Source of the DNA: Agrypnia vestita
Lineage: Eukaryota > Arthropoda > Insecta > Trichoptera > Phryganeidae
Length of the DNA stretch: 64,000 bases
Assembly (NCBI GenBank): GCA_016648135.1
Contig: JADDOH010002112.1
Coordinates: forward strand, 49,031-113,030
Direction: 5' to 3'
Positions 21,766 through 33,359 of this stretch are shown here, in pieces (within the stretch, counting starts at the first letter, position 1; each line of letters starts with the position of its first letter). The notes beneath the pieces are model-generated. The model saw only the letters and a program-made list of their open reading frames with translations, did not search any database and was not told the origin of the DNA. The translations under genes were made by a program, and so were the position numbers.

Positions 21766-21942
21766 GAATATGTCCTGGTTTAAGATAAACAATCGAATTA
21801 GTATGCGCAAGTTAGCGTACGACGCACATTGTTTCTGTTGGTGTTTATACCCGTAAACACCAACACAGCGAAACAATGTGCCTCGTACGCACGGCTTACA
21901 CATACTAATTCGATTGTCTTTCTTAAATGAAAACAGGTCTAC
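21766..21942. mobile_element. Foldback element related in layout to family K
   Basis: Arms carry CAATCGAATTAGTATG, GCGTACGA, GCACATTGTTTC and GTTGGTGTTTA around the centre taccc, and are mirrored to about 21942. The GCACATTGTTTC..TTG step is shared with family K, but the arms are otherwise different. It is a sister family inserted 40 bp from copy 2. Confidence 0.65.
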
Positions 21943-22304
21943 CCATAGTGTGAATCGCCAATCATCTTTCATGTTCTAACCTTGGGTGCAGAAAACATGG
22001 AATTATTAAAAATGTAATTATATTAATATTATTTATTATAAATATTTTTGTAATAATGGCAAATAGTTATTTCTTGGATAGAAAAATTAAATGATTTTTT
22101 TGATAAGTAATTGGACTTAATTAAAATAATTTTTATGAATAATTAGGTATATAACATAAGTCTGACTTGAAACGCAGATCAGAGCAAAGTGATAATAAAG
22201 ACGAAGCGTGATCGAAACTGGCCCACTAATTTCGATGTCATGAGATTTTACGGGAACGAGAGCGGACCGGGAGCGGACCGTGAGTGGTCCTATAGTGTGG
22301 ATCG

Positions 22305-22839
22305 ACCCTTATACGCATTGAGGTTCGGTCTCCTTGTACAGACTGTAAAGTCAGTCCACAATTGAACCGGATTCTCCATACTCCAAGTTATCCAACAGCC
22401 CAGTCTTCACTTCCATAAGACACCAGTCTACAGATAATTGTTTTGTATATAGTTATCTCACTTTTCTGCATATTTCTGGACCGGTAGAAAGAATAAGAAT
22501 TAAAGAATTACCACACCGCCAGTGATCTGGATTCTATAATGCGCTTACCTATTAATTTCATACAACTTTTACATTTCACTGAAGAACGCTAAAAATAAAT
22601 TGACGCTCGTAAGAAAAAAGAAAGCCGAAACAAATCAAGTCACCGCATATTATTTTACTTAAAGCTAGTCCAGACACATTTAATGTGTTCTTTAAAAACA
22701 CTAATTTTTGGATATTTTTTTACTTGTTAAAAAATTAAAAAATATGGAACAAACAATCTCCCATTTTCAGAATATCCGCATTGCTTTATTACTTTGGTCT
22801 ATTGGTGTAGTAAATGATAGTTAAATGTAATAAAAGTTA
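22305..22839. other. Spacer, no gene recognised
   Basis: AT-rich with no recognisable coding region or repeat. Confidence 0.4.
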
Positions 22840-22993
22840 AACGTTTTGTAAAAAAATAAGTCAGAAATATAGAAAAAAAATCATTCTTTGATATTGCATA
22901 ACTCCATAACTAAAATTAAACTTTTTCGACTCATAATCGAGGCAGGAATATTGTCCTGCGAGGTTATTAATATTTTCCAAATAACCCTGTATA
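22840..22993 (-). mobile_element. Family C arm, single
   Basis: Matches the right-hand arm of 9950-10492: aataagtcagaaata, cgactcataatcgaggcagg, tcctgcgaggttattaat, and a terminal ataaccctgta at 22993. Confidence 0.7.
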
Positions 22994-25633
22994 AGCAGCT
23001 TCAGATCATTTACTATTGCAAATACTTTTATTGACGAATTTTAAAAATAATCTGAATTCCTCATGCCATGACTGAAACATTTCAATCCGCTTTCTTCCAC
23101 CCAAGGAGATTTCAAAAGCATTTTTCCTTAAAAGTTTGCGTGGGATATAACGGATTTTATGGATACGAGAACTCCCGTAGTTCGTATCTGATTTCTATCA
23201 AACTTTAAAAAAAGGATAAAGTAGATATCTCGATAAAGTTCGTTGACTAGCCTGATTCGCCATCTGGCTTGGAAAACTTTTAAAAATTCGTAACTCGTTT
23301 AATACTCGGCCAGAGAGAGAAAATAAAAAAATTCTTTCCCACACGATATCTGTTTCACAATGGCAGATGTTCAAAAATTTTAATTACGCCAATATTGATG
23401 CTAGAGAAGAAAAAATATTATGAAGCATCGTGGAATATTACAGAATTTTGTCAAAACACATTTTAGAATACAACGTGATTATTTTGAATATTATTTTCTT
23501 TTCTTTTAGATGTGTTATTTTCTATTCAGCAGAGGCGTGTAGTAATTACATTGAAGGATGACTTTTACGTAAATATATACATAGAAAAAAAAATTCGACG
23601 GCCCTACGTTACTGACGAATCTCCAAAAATTCGATTTTCGTTTTAGTATCTCTTTTTTCCGTCCTATTTATTCTAAATTTTCTGATAATGTTTAATTTTC
23701 CTTTAATGTATGCTTTGTTTGAAATGTTTTTTTTAAACATTGTCCAAAAGTGTATAGAGTGAATTGGATGATTTAAGATAGCAAAATGACAAATTAATTT
23801 TTGCAGGTTCGGCAGTATAAATAGGAACCGTCGATTTCATTTCGTTTTTTTTCTAAAATATGTGTTTGCTTACGTAAATGTCATGCTTTGATGTACTCAC
23901 TGCACGCGCCTGCTTTTCCTAACACTTCAGAAACTAGGTATTGAGATATTACTTTAAATATCTAAGTAAACAATAAATGAAGTAAGTACCTATATGTTTT
24001 ATATTCGCTTTGCGCCCTATTTTTAATTTTTTCGTTTTTTAGTAAATACTTTTTCATCTTCATATATGATTGTTTTTTTATTGCATACAGTTTTATTACA
24101 ATTTTTTTTTTAGTCTATTAAAACAATAAAATACATAACTTAGATATATAATTGTGTTATACATAGCACCTCTCCATTTAAGAGCATTGCTTAATTAATT
24201 TTTGGATACTTGTTTTCTGTTTACAAAATATCAAAATTTTAATTTTCAGAACTTTTGGTTTTTGGTTCTAATGGCCGGTTATTTGATACGTAAGAAAAAG
24301 GCATAGATGTTTACAAAAACATGTTGATTGATTGGTAGAAAACGCAAAAATCTAAGATTTTTGCTGAACTATACCATTATTACTGATCACACAACCGGCC
24401 GCAAATTAAAAAACGTAGTTATGTATGCGGAATATTTACATACTCAAGTTTTTTATGTCTATAATATGTTTATTTATAGATACTCCTTGCTTGTCGTATT
24501 TAATAATATGTATGGACGGTTTTGTCTTTTTAGCATTTTTGGTTTATATTATGTTATTCAGATGAAATCTATTTGTTTCTTTGCATACAGTTTCAAATCA
24601 TTTTTTCTCGAAATCTTTTGAAATCATCTCCAACCTCGTGCATCATACATGTTCTTCCTTTAAAAATGAATGAAACAGCGAAATTTAAAAATTTAAAAAA
24701 AAAATCGTGCATGCACTCATTTGTAAAAATTTACACCGATCATTGTTGATTATTTTATTTAGTTTCTTGAAATTAATTAAAACTCATACTTACAGAAGTG
24801 TAACCTCGAATATTTAAAATAATTAGAACAAATAAAAATTTTCTTAAGCGATCGAAACATTCGTGAACTCGCATGTAATCGGAATCTGACAGCTGACAAG
24901 AATTCAAAATGGCTTCGTTGCCGAGACGTTGTTCCTTTTCAAAAAAAGTATCTACCAACTTTCATGTTTTATCAATTTTCGGCCTAAAACGTTATTCAAA
25001 AGTTTCGAAACTATACAACTTTGACAGCCGCCTTGAATGTCGAATGAATGAATGTTTTTTGTTTTGAAAACGAAAATCACAGTCACAGACAGTCTTTTGC
25101 AATAATATAGTTTTTGAACGTTAAAAAATGATGTAAAGATTCGTGAACTCTCATGTAAGCAGATACTGATCGCTGATACGAATTCAGTATGGCGTCGTTA
25201 CTTCTGGTATCGCATTTCCGCTACATACTGCGCGCGCAACTTCCGTCGCAATGAAAAATTTAGTCCGAACGCGCCAAAATATGTATAGCTTCGGTAATTT
25301 TAATAAACACAAAACATGCGCCGATTCTCTTGAACCAAACAACCGCTCTCGATCAGTTCACGGCTAGGCGAGCGGTAAATACATTTTTGGCAAATCAAAG
25401 CTTTTGACACGGAGCCAAGCGCGGATGACTCCGTCTGGAGCGGTCCACGGAATGGCAAAAGCGCCAGCGGGAGGGCTGATCCATGATTGTGTCATGTGTG
25501 TAATTGGCGCCGGGCAGCCAAACGGACGTCGTGACGCGCCGCTACGTGGCGATCGGCTGCCGACACACGGCGCCTGATGTTGCATCAACAGCGGGAGATT
25601 GATCGGAAAAATGTTTGTACGTTAAAATAAATA
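22994..25633. other. Long AT-rich spacer with a direct repeat pair
   Basis: No gene is recognised in 2.6 kb. Two related 70-bp segments, 24856-24926 and 25136-25204, share TTCGTGAACTC.CATGTAA, GAATTCA..ATGGC.TCGTT. A CpG-rich stretch at 25380-25590 holds a 74-codon minus frame without recognisable motifs. T-rich frames around 24328-24621 look like chance. Confidence 0.45.
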
Positions 25634-26158
25634 TACAGGGTTATTTGTAAAACATTAATAACCTCGCAGGACTATATTCCTGCCTTGATTATGAGTCGAA
25701 AATGTTCAAGCTATTATGACCTAATACCAATAGTTAAGGAGATATGCGATATCAAAGTTTGCATTTTTTTTCAATATTTCCGACTTATTTTTTGTAAAAC
25801 GTTGGACAATCATTACAGTAACTTATATCAAATATGAAAAATTCATTATCTTTAATACAAGTCAAATAAAAAAATAAAAACCTTCGAATTCCAATTGGAA
25901 TTTTTTCGGGGTTTTTATCATTTTATTTAACTTGTATTGAAACGAATGAATTTTTCGTAATCGATATGAGTAACTGTAATGATAGTCCAACGTTTTACAA
26001 AAAATAAGCCATATATATTGAAAAAAAATGCAAACTTTGATGTCGCATATCTCCTTAACTATTGATATTAGGTCATAATAGCTTGAACATTTTCGACTCA
26101 TAATCTAGACAGAAATATAGCCCTGCGAGGTTATTAATGTTTTACAAATAACCCTGTA
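25634..26158. mobile_element. Family C: full-length palindromic foldback element 2
   Basis: A 525-bp palindrome with TACAGGGTTATTTGTAAAAC at the left and its complement ending at 26158. It is collinear with 9950-10492, including the central CGAATTCCAATTGGAATTTT. The flanks are AT-rich and no target duplication can be assigned with certainty. Confidence 0.85.
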
Positions 26159-26599
26159 TAAATAAGTAAATAAATAAAAAATTGAAGACATACTTTTAAA
26201 CGTTTTCTTTGCACTCACTCGTATTTGATTTTTAACACCGCCCATGCAGTATCCAAATATTAAACAGCTGGTTCTTTTTGACAAATCTGACCCAAATTTA
26301 GCATACTTATTCTTTACCGCATCCCATTACTGTGATGTATTTTCTACACAATGTGAAAATTTATGCCAGATTTCCTCAGCAATGCTCCAGAATCCTACAA
26401 ACAGCCTGGAAGAAAGCGATACCCAGAACCAAAGAATATCCATTTGAGAACGAGAAGAGCCCACCCCAAAAAACTACCTAGGCAATGAGTTGGGACAGTG
26501 CAAGGAAGAAGTGCAAATTTACGTTAGATAAAGAAAGAGAATCAATATCTAAAATGAGTGTATTTTTGCAAGATCGGATGAAAAATGATCCTCGTAGCT
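26159..26599. other. Spacer, no gene recognised
   Basis: A 67-codon frame at 26244-26447 (MQYPNIKQLVLFDKSD...) is unrecognised and has no supporting context. Confidence 0.3.
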
Positions 26600-26830
26600 A
26601 TGAAGATTTTTGTGTTGACCAGGACTGTGGGACAAAATTTTTCTGCACTCGGGCGCGGCTATAAAAAAGGAGCGCACGAGCTCTCGCTCTCTTTCTTCCA
26701 TAAGCCAGCGGGCGGTTAGCACTGGGACTAGTTTAGGGTCGGTCGACACAAAGTATATAAATATACTGAAAATAATCGTAACCACCTGGTCTTTTATTCG
26801 GTTTTCGTATCCGGGATTTAGGATACATCA
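26600..26830 (+). promoter_or_regulatory. LTR-like promoter segment with TATA box
   Basis: GCGCGGCTATAAAAAAGGAG at 26656 is a strong TATA box. It is followed by CT-rich sequence, GTTTAGGGTCGGTCGACACA, and GGTCTTTTATTCGG...GTATCCGGG. The downstream part recurs at 11999-12190. TATA, CT tract and a CTTTTATTCGG read-through region are common in Gypsy-like LTRs, so I suspect a solo LTR. Termini and target duplication are not defined. Confidence 0.4.
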
Positions 26831-28171
26831 CACGATTCTTACAATATTTGATGTATTTATAATAAGGTGTCCAAATAACTGATAAATTTTAAGATACTGC
26901 GTACCAGTATTTTAGAGCTAATATTTATGAATAAAAAATAAATTAATGTAATATAATTTCCTACTTTTTAGTATTAATATTACCCAGCGTATAAAATCAC
27001 TTCGGTAGAAAACTAGTGCCATTTTTTGGTGAGCTCATTAACTATGTGGATTAATTAATTAATTAGTGAACCTCATCCAGAAAACAGGTGAAGCTGATAT
27101 AAGCGTGGTAAAAACGAAAATTAAGCGAATTTTTTTATCAAACCTCGTTTTATGCAGCGTGTGTGACATTTTTATCTCTTGTATACATCGGACAGGTGGT
27201 TTCGTCATTATGTAAGGTGTTGGCGTTCCATTTGCGATGCGCAGCTGAAAAATCAATTTTTATCTATTGACGGGTGTGACAAGGTGCAGCCCGGCCTATC
27301 AGTCGGGCATCAGACTCGTGCATATTCATTAAACGAAACACGTATAAAATACATTCACTATCGGTCTCTCTCTTAGTCGATGGGTTCATCGCGATCGGCA
27401 CGTAGGACAATGTCGTCAACAAACGAAAGAGGGAAATGAGCAGCCGACGTTTGTCTCTAATGAATGTCATGAATGATTGTCTCTAGCCGTAAATCTCATA
27501 AATCCGTGGAGATGGGCCGTCAGACAAATTTTTTGTAGGTGTTTACAGTTCTAGGTTGACGTTTACGCACACGTGACGAGGCTCGCTACTAAATCGAACG
27601 CTGTGTGCACGTGTCAGTTAATTATCATTATCTCAGCTAAATCCCTGAGACTCATCAATCACTCACAAATCTACTCTAATAATTTCAGCAGTCGTGGCAG
27701 CGGGAGACAAATTAATTAGCGATTTATTAATTAATTATTAAATGGAAAAGTCACTTAACACGAATTACACTACTCTTTAAATCATACTATTTCGCAATTT
27801 ATTACTCGACTATAAACCCTTTAATATCGCTGGAGACACTTTATTTAACACTCGCTAGAACATTTCATCCAATTCTCGCACGTAGTAGTCGCATTTATTT
27901 AATCGCTCACTATCGGTAAGACCTCTCTCGATCATTTCGCTTAGTATCTGTCGCCCTGAAATTCCACGACTGGAAACACAAAACCGCGGCTTATTTCGCA
28001 CCGATAGAAATGTCAAATTAAAACTCTCCTTCATTACGCTGCGCGGTGCTTCTGAGCAATACGCGATACGCTGGTTTCAAAGTCTCGAGAAGATTATTTT
28101 CCTTTCTAGTGGTTAGGAAAAGGATTCAGTACATAATTAGGTACAGTAGCCGGCAAACTTTTAAAAAAAAT
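26831..28171. other. Spacer, no gene recognised
   Basis: Short frames only (longest 68 codons). No repeat family of this window is represented that I could find. Confidence 0.4.
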
Positions 28172-28262
28172 TTGGCGTAGTGGGGGAATGCGCAGAAGGC
28201 AAAATTTGGGTCTCTTTGGTGAAATGGTACATGCGCAAACTTCCCCCCACTACGCCGAAAAT
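28172..28262. repeat. Short inverted-repeat element (about 90 bp)
   Basis: aatttggcgtagtgggggaa, then tgcgca is mirrored by tgcgcaaacttccccccact, then acgccgaaaatt. It lies less than 100 bp upstream of the mariner element but is separate from its terminal repeats. Confidence 0.65.
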
Positions 28263-28348
28263 TTTCATTTATAACTTGTCAAAAATGAAGTATTATCACG
28301 TTTAGCGGCATATAAATCAAAACACTATATGCACACCATTCTCTTCTA

Positions 28349-29636
28349 TTAGGTCCTTACATATGAAATTGGCGTTTTGCCGTACTGGCAAATTTGATCT
28401 CAAATATCTTCTCTTTGGTTAGGAATTCCAAATCCAAATTTATACAGCTATTTACTCATGTATTTGTGTTTTGAAAATTATAATTCATTTGTTTTTTCCT
28501 CGATTGTTTTTTTCTTTGCGTCACTCAGTTTACAAAATGAAAAATTTGAAATATCGCGTTATTTACGATTACGAGTTCCACCGTGGCACCAGTGCTGCAG
28601 AAACGGCTCAAAGGATTAATGATGTGTATGGCGACGGTGCCGCAAAAGAAAACACAGTGCGTTTTTGGTTCCAACGTTTTCGTTCTGGAAATTTCGACCT
28701 GCAGAACAAGCCCCGTGGACGGCCGGAGACCAAAGTTGATAATGAAGAATTGAAGGCTATTGTGGAAGCGGATCCATCGCAAACCACATCCGAGTTAGCT
28801 GCAGGCTGCGGTGTTAGTGATAAAACTGTTTTAATCCACTTGAAGCAAATTGGTAAGGTGAAAAAGCTTGAAAGGTGGGTACCTCACGCATTGAGTGAAG
28901 CAAATCAACAAACGCGCGTTGACTGCTGCGTTGCATTACTCAACCGGCACAATAATGAAGGTATTTTAAATTGAATCATTACCTGTGATGAAAAGTGGAT
29001 CCTGTACGATAATCGGAAGCGCTCATCGCAATGGCTGAACCCTGCCGAACCAGCCAAACCATGCCCCCAGCGAAAAGTGACTCCAAAAAAGTTACTTGTG
29101 AGCGTTTGGTGGACTAGTGCTGGTGTCGTTCACTACACCTTTCTTAAATCTGGCCAGACGATTACGGCAGATGTCTATTGTCAGCAACTGCAAACCATGA
29201 TGGAAAAGCTAGCTGCTAAACAACCGAGGCTAGTTAATCGCTCTAGGCCACTGCTGCTTCATGATAACACTAGACCACACACTGCACAACAGACGTCTAC
29301 CAAATTAGAGGAGCTTCAATTGGAATGTCTAAGACATCCACCGTACTCTCCGGACCTTGCCCCAACAGATAACCATTTTTTTCGAAATTTGGATAACTTC
29401 TTGCAAAGGAAAAAATTCAACTCCGATGGGGCAGTCCAAACCGCCTTCAAAGATTTTATTGATTCCCGTCCGAATGGTTTTTTTTAGTAAAGGGATCGAT
29501 GAACTACCTATGAGATGGCAAAAGTGCATAGATAGCAATGGTACATACTTTGATTAAATAAATATATTTTAATAAAAAAAAAAACGGCTTTATGTTCCTC
29601 CCATACTAAACGCCAATTTCATATGTAAGGACCTAA
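28349..29636 (+). mobile_element. Complete mariner transposon, 1288 bp
   Basis: Perfect 29-bp terminal inverted repeats start TTAGGTCCTTACATATGAAA (28349-28377) and end at 29636. They are flanked by the TA target duplication typical of the family (28347-28348 and 29637-29638). The single transposase frame inside is interrupted by one stop codon and one frameshift. Length, TIR size and DD34D spacing all match canonical mariners. The identical TIRs and low damage suggest a fairly recent insertion. Confidence 0.95.
28537..29557 (+). pseudogene. Mariner transposase, one nonsense and one frameshift
   Basis: Starts at ATG 28537 (MKNLKYRVIYDYEFHRGTSA); an in-frame upstream start would only add a T-rich leader. 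About 339 codons, as usual for mariner. The N-terminal half holds the paired helix-turn-helix DNA-binding region (TVRFWFQRF, GRP linker, then HLKQIGKVKKLERWVPHALS). The first catalytic Asp is in ITCDEKW, the second in LLHDNTRPH, the third in APTDNHFF. The last two are separated by 34 residues, the DD34D signature. An in-frame TGA at 28972 sits where Arg would be expected before the ITCDEKW block. An extra T in the run at 29478-29485 shifts frame; the true C-terminus (SKGIDELPMRWQKCIDSNGT...) follows in another frame to 29557. The sequence resembles the cecropia-type subfamily. Confidence 0.93.
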
Positions 29637-29774
29637 TATAAATATTTTTATATATTTATTTTCTATTTTTAATAATTCTTTGATGATTTAATTGCTAAAT
29701 GGTAAAAAGTGTTTACGAAAAATGCACCTTGATACAGAGGATTGCTATATAGAGAATTATACGAGTTTTTTTTT

Positions 29775-30165
29775 TGGGTCGCAATCCTAGGATTGGTCTG
29801 CAACAAGCACTCGCCCTCTCCACTCCTCTCTGTCACCTGCAGCCTCTTCATCTCTTGGTAGGTGCTACAGCGCACATCTCCGATAATCTGGTCTACGTAG
29901 CTTAATCTCGGGCGGCCTCACGATTGTTGCCTTCAACATTTCCCTGGACGATCGTTAAAAGCAGGTACGGTTGCCTTATATTATGGCCTATCCAAATTGC
30001 TCGCTGTTGGGTAATTTTGTTAAGGAGCCGCCTCTTTTCGCCCACCTGCTCAGCACCTCTTCGTTTCGGATATGTTCAGACCAATGGATCCTCGCCATGC
30101 GCCTGTAGCACCACATCTCAAAGGCCGCTAGCCTCCCGGACATGCTCTGGCTGATGGTCCATATA
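29775..30165 (-). pseudogene. Non-LTR retrotransposon C-terminal fragment
   Basis: On the minus strand: FEMWCYRRMARIHWSEHIRN, then EEVLSRW. After a frameshift: LLNKITQQRAIWIGHNIRQP, and later CSTYQEMKRLQVTER. This is the segment after the RT core in RTE-like or related insect elements (EMW.YRR...I.W...R..NEEVL, then the GH motif, then a terminal REEWR-like block). It is 5'-truncated and frameshifted. A half copy of palindromic family C abuts its truncated end at 30166. Confidence 0.75.
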
Positions 30166-30430
30166 CAGGGTGTAATAGAACTAGTCCACAATACTTTCTG
30201 CCTTGATTATGAGTCGAAAATGTTCAAGTAATCTCAAAGTAACATCAATAGTTATGCGAAATAAAATTTAGAATTTTTTAAAATATTTCTGATTTTTTTT
30301 TTTGCCAAAACTTGAAATATCATCACAGTAACTTATATCGATTATGAAAAATTCATTCGCTTCAATACAAGTCAGGTAAAATGATAAAAACATTGCAAAA
30401 ATTAAAAATAGATTTTTTAATCTAGATCCT
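30166..30430 (+). mobile_element. Family C arm, single, diverged
   Basis: Begins TACAGGGTGTAATAGA, then CTGCCTTGATTATGAGTCGA, AATGTTCAAGTAAT, ACATCAATAGTTATG and later TATGAAAAATTCATTCGCTT. It covers only the left arm, and its start is more diverged than the two complete copies. Confidence 0.7.
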
Positions 30431-30734
30431 GTTGAGGGAAAATCACATCTAACATTTATTTGTTTTTGAAATTTGCATTACTGAGATTTTTTTGCAAAAA
30501 ATATTGCTTTTGACGCTCGAAAATCTAAATATTGGACACTGGGATAGTCCCTATTTTTTCAAAATTATTTCGAACATCACTTTTATACTTACATAATGAA
30601 TAAAATATATTTTGTATAAATAACTAATTTGTTGAAATACCAACATGTTTAGTCCTTTCATCAAGATTTTTGTTAATTATATTAATAATGTCACCATAGT
30701 CATTTATTTATAGTTATATATGTGTAGTTGTTTT

Positions 30735-31080
30735 AATGATATTTGTAAGCTCCACCCAAATCAAGAATACCATATTGTAATTGCCATTGAACAAATGCGT
30801 AATATATCATATTTAGTTTTAATGGACATAAAATGTTTCGAAGTCTTAAAAATATATGAACTGTTTTTTCTTATTTTATTGGTCATGTAGTTGATGCGTT
30901 CTTTCCATGTGAAGTTATTATCTGTCATGATTCCGAAGTAATTTATATGTTTTTTTTCTTGCATAGATGGGCATTGGTTGCATAAATGATTTTACACGAT
31001 TTGGCGTGAATTTTAATGTTAACTTCGTTGGTGATATTTTTATTTGTTGGATAGAAAATCAAAGGTAGTGTATGTATGCA
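30735..31080 (-). pseudogene. Non-LTR RT C-terminal fragment (Jockey/CR1-like)
   Basis: The minus-strand frame from 30964 reads KKHINYFGIMTDNNFTWKER, then INYMTNKIRKNSSYIFKTSK. This matches the (K)YLG(V/I)..D..L.W..HI..L..KI pattern that follows the YADD box in Jockey/CR1/R1-type RTs. Another frame upstream (to about 31060) gives VNIKIHAKSCKIIYATNA. One frameshift separates them. The RT palm is missing. Confidence 0.75.
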
Positions 31081-31312
31081 AACAGTTAATAAATAAATAA
31101 ATCATAAATTTAATGTTAAAACGTGTATCTTTTTTTTAAATGAAAAATTGCAACCGATATGTTCTGCTCGTTTGTCGAATACAGACAGCAGCTGTCTTTG
31201 AGGACGTTGTAGACAATCTAATATTACAGACAGAAAACATGGCGTGTATGCGGACAGGTAGCCCATATTAATATATTATGCTATCGTGCCATAACAGCCG
31301 CACGACGATCGC

Positions 31313-31660
31313 TTATTTATTTATAATTTTATTGTTAGCGGCGGTATCTACTTTTGCGCCATGGCAACACGGCGCGCGCGTTGGAGCGGAGCGCTTTTGG
31401 AAAATGGAGATATTTTCAGTCGTCACGAAATACATTCCGACCATTTGATTATCATTCGGCACCAGTAAGGACTGCGATCTTGGCCGCTTGGTGGTCCAGC
31501 CCCGTGATTGACCAGTTGATGGCTTGCCAGACGACATCTTTCTCAACTTTCCTTCTATTTTTGCTCGAAGATATTTTCAAATATTCCGAATCGCTAATCC
31601 AATTCGCCTCCGCAACAGTATGACAGCTTCCGATTAACTTATTTGAGCGTGACGGCAAGT
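31313..31660 (-). other. Unrecognised minus-strand ORF region
   Basis: Two overlapping minus frames (31313-31546, beginning with a GTG two codons upstream of MSSGKPSTGQSRGWTTKRPR; and 31452-31658) and one plus frame share this GC-richer stretch. I recognise no domain. A transcribed 5' exon or an unknown transposon fragment are both possible. Confidence 0.2.
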
Positions 31661-31984
31661 GAGAATCTAATTTTAACGTAGAATACGAAGAGACACATAA
31701 AGTGGCGTCTCAAGACCTCTTCACCACGGACAATTTGAAAGGTCAGCCTCTACGTCTACTGCAGGAAGGGTTGTAGAGCCGGTCAAGCATTGCCAGAAGA
31801 CTTAGTTTAGTCAGCGGCCAGTGAAGAGGGACCCAATACATACTCAAGGCCGTTTTATGAGCAATAGCTTCCATATCCGCCCTACACTTTTGCCATCCAA
31901 ATCGGCAATTTTTTTATAGCAAAAGTGGTCTCTCTTATGAGTACAAGCAGCGCGGGGAGGCGTTCACACAAAACCGCTCAACTG

Positions 31985-32115
31985 TCATCAAAAGCAAGCC
32001 ACACAATACAATAGAATGAGATGTGATAGTCAGCGGGCATTTGCGATGGCAGGCCCAAAGGTGTGGAACTCTATATCCTCCGTAATACGGAACATTGCAT
32101 CAGAAACATTGTTTC
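31985..32115 (+). pseudogene. Non-LTR retrotransposon C-terminal tail
   Basis: The plus strand reads RMRCDSQRAFAMAGPKVWNS, then ISSVIRNIASETLFQ before TAA. The AGPK.WN..P..IR motif with a following F(K/Q) is the familiar extreme C-terminus of many Jockey/CR1-like ORF2 proteins. No RT core precedes it. Confidence 0.6.
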
Positions 32116-32283
32116 AATAAAAGCGCGCTTTTTAATTTTTTTTTGACGGCCAGAGGCTAAGAGAGTTCACAGTATGTAAATAAATGTTTTGAACAGTTAA
32201 ACTGAGTTTCTAAAATTAATGCATGATTATTCGCTCGTTATCCGGAATAGGTACGTCTCCCTGCCAAATTTCAGAGCGATTAT

Positions 32284-32300
32284 TGGTTAGGTTAGGTTAG
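32284..32300. repeat. Short TTAGG-type run
   Basis: GGTTAGGTTAGGTTAG is about three units of the insect telomeric repeat TTAGG. It is too short to claim a telomere; chance or an interstitial trace is more likely. Confidence 0.35.
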
Positions 32301-33359
32301 ATTACAATATGTTAAGGCTGAGAGACAAGTAAAATAAAAGCGTGTAAAATAGACTGAAAACGCACATTTTTGAAAAATCATTTCCGCAAGTTCTATATAG
32401 TGTAGGAGAAAACAGTTTTCACTTGAAGTAAAATTTTAACGAAAATACATATACTTTAACCATACCATACCGGAACTAATACCATGGATACAACACGTAT
32501 ATTTAGGGACACAATACAAGAAATGCAAATGACATAGAATTCTAAATAGAAAAAAAGAAATACACAAAGCTGCTGATATTATAAAAACTAAAGGGATTAA
32601 TTTAGCAGACAATACGATATAACAGAAAAATATCAACATGGTCAAGAAGGTATGCAGACGACACATCACAGTTTATTTATAAAATATAATTATATAAAAT
32701 TAAATGTATGCATTGTTAATATTAGTTCATGATAAAATTGTACTTAGTTAAGTTGAACAAAAATAATAAAGGGTAGATTGCCCAGGTTTGGTGAACATGA
32801 TTAATTATCGTATACCCTGCCTTTATGGCGCGAGGTATCATGCACCGTTTAATATGATGTTTCTCGCTCTAATTTTATGAACAACTCATGTGTGCAAAGA
32901 TTATATAAAGTTGGTAACGAATTTAATTCCGTAGATTTGTTTGGTATAAAGAGCATTGCCGTTTTTAAAAAAACAATCGCACACGCAAATGTTAAGCTAG
33001 TTATTTGTGACCTCAATTTTGTTTATTAATTAATTATTACCTTATCTTCACGGTTTTTAACATTAATTTTATTTTAACATATTTAGTTGCAATGTTTATT
33101 GGACATATTTAAGTTGCATAATTTATTAATGTTTTTAAAATCTATGTGCAGTTGTGTAAGCCGTGTAACGATTTGTTTAACGCCGTAGTTTACGTTCATT
33201 CTGAACATTTTCACACTTAAAATGTCAACAATTTCTTCAGAAGGGATCAAAATTAGTTTAGCACGTTACCCACGACCGCTCGGCGTTTTAACGTTAAAGG
33301 CAGCCTTAGATAATAAACCACATTTAAGCATCGGAATATAAATCACGCTTAAAGACTGA
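32301..33359. other. AT-rich spacer with a possible retroelement tail
   Basis: 32880-32975 can be read as MNNSCVQRLYKVGNEFNSVD, then LFGIKSIAVFKKTIA, loosely like another Jockey-type C-terminus, with low support. Nothing else is recognised. Confidence 0.3.

Larger units (their letters stand above)
20801..22304. mobile_element. Composite nest of foldback/TIR elements
   Basis: Outer inverted repeats of about 34 bp: TGATCCACACTATCGGTCCG, then CTCACGGTCCGC at 20802, mirrored by GAGCGGACCGTGAGTGGTCC, then TATAGTGTGGATCG ending at 22304. Inside are a family D segment (20868), a tandem array (21185-21420), a perfect palindrome (family K, 21541) and a diverged foldback (21766). ATCCACACTA recurs near 20866 and 21501, suggesting repeated insertion of related elements into one another. 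No transposase is visible. Confidence 0.65.

Noticed and set aside
28471..28536. Upstream extension of the mariner transposase by 22 residues
   Set aside because: The leader is hydrophobic and T-rich and unlike mariner N-termini; the ATG at 28537 begins the conserved domain at the usual distance.
32284..32300. Telomeric repeat array
   Set aside because: Only about three TTAGG units, which can occur by chance in AT-rich DNA.
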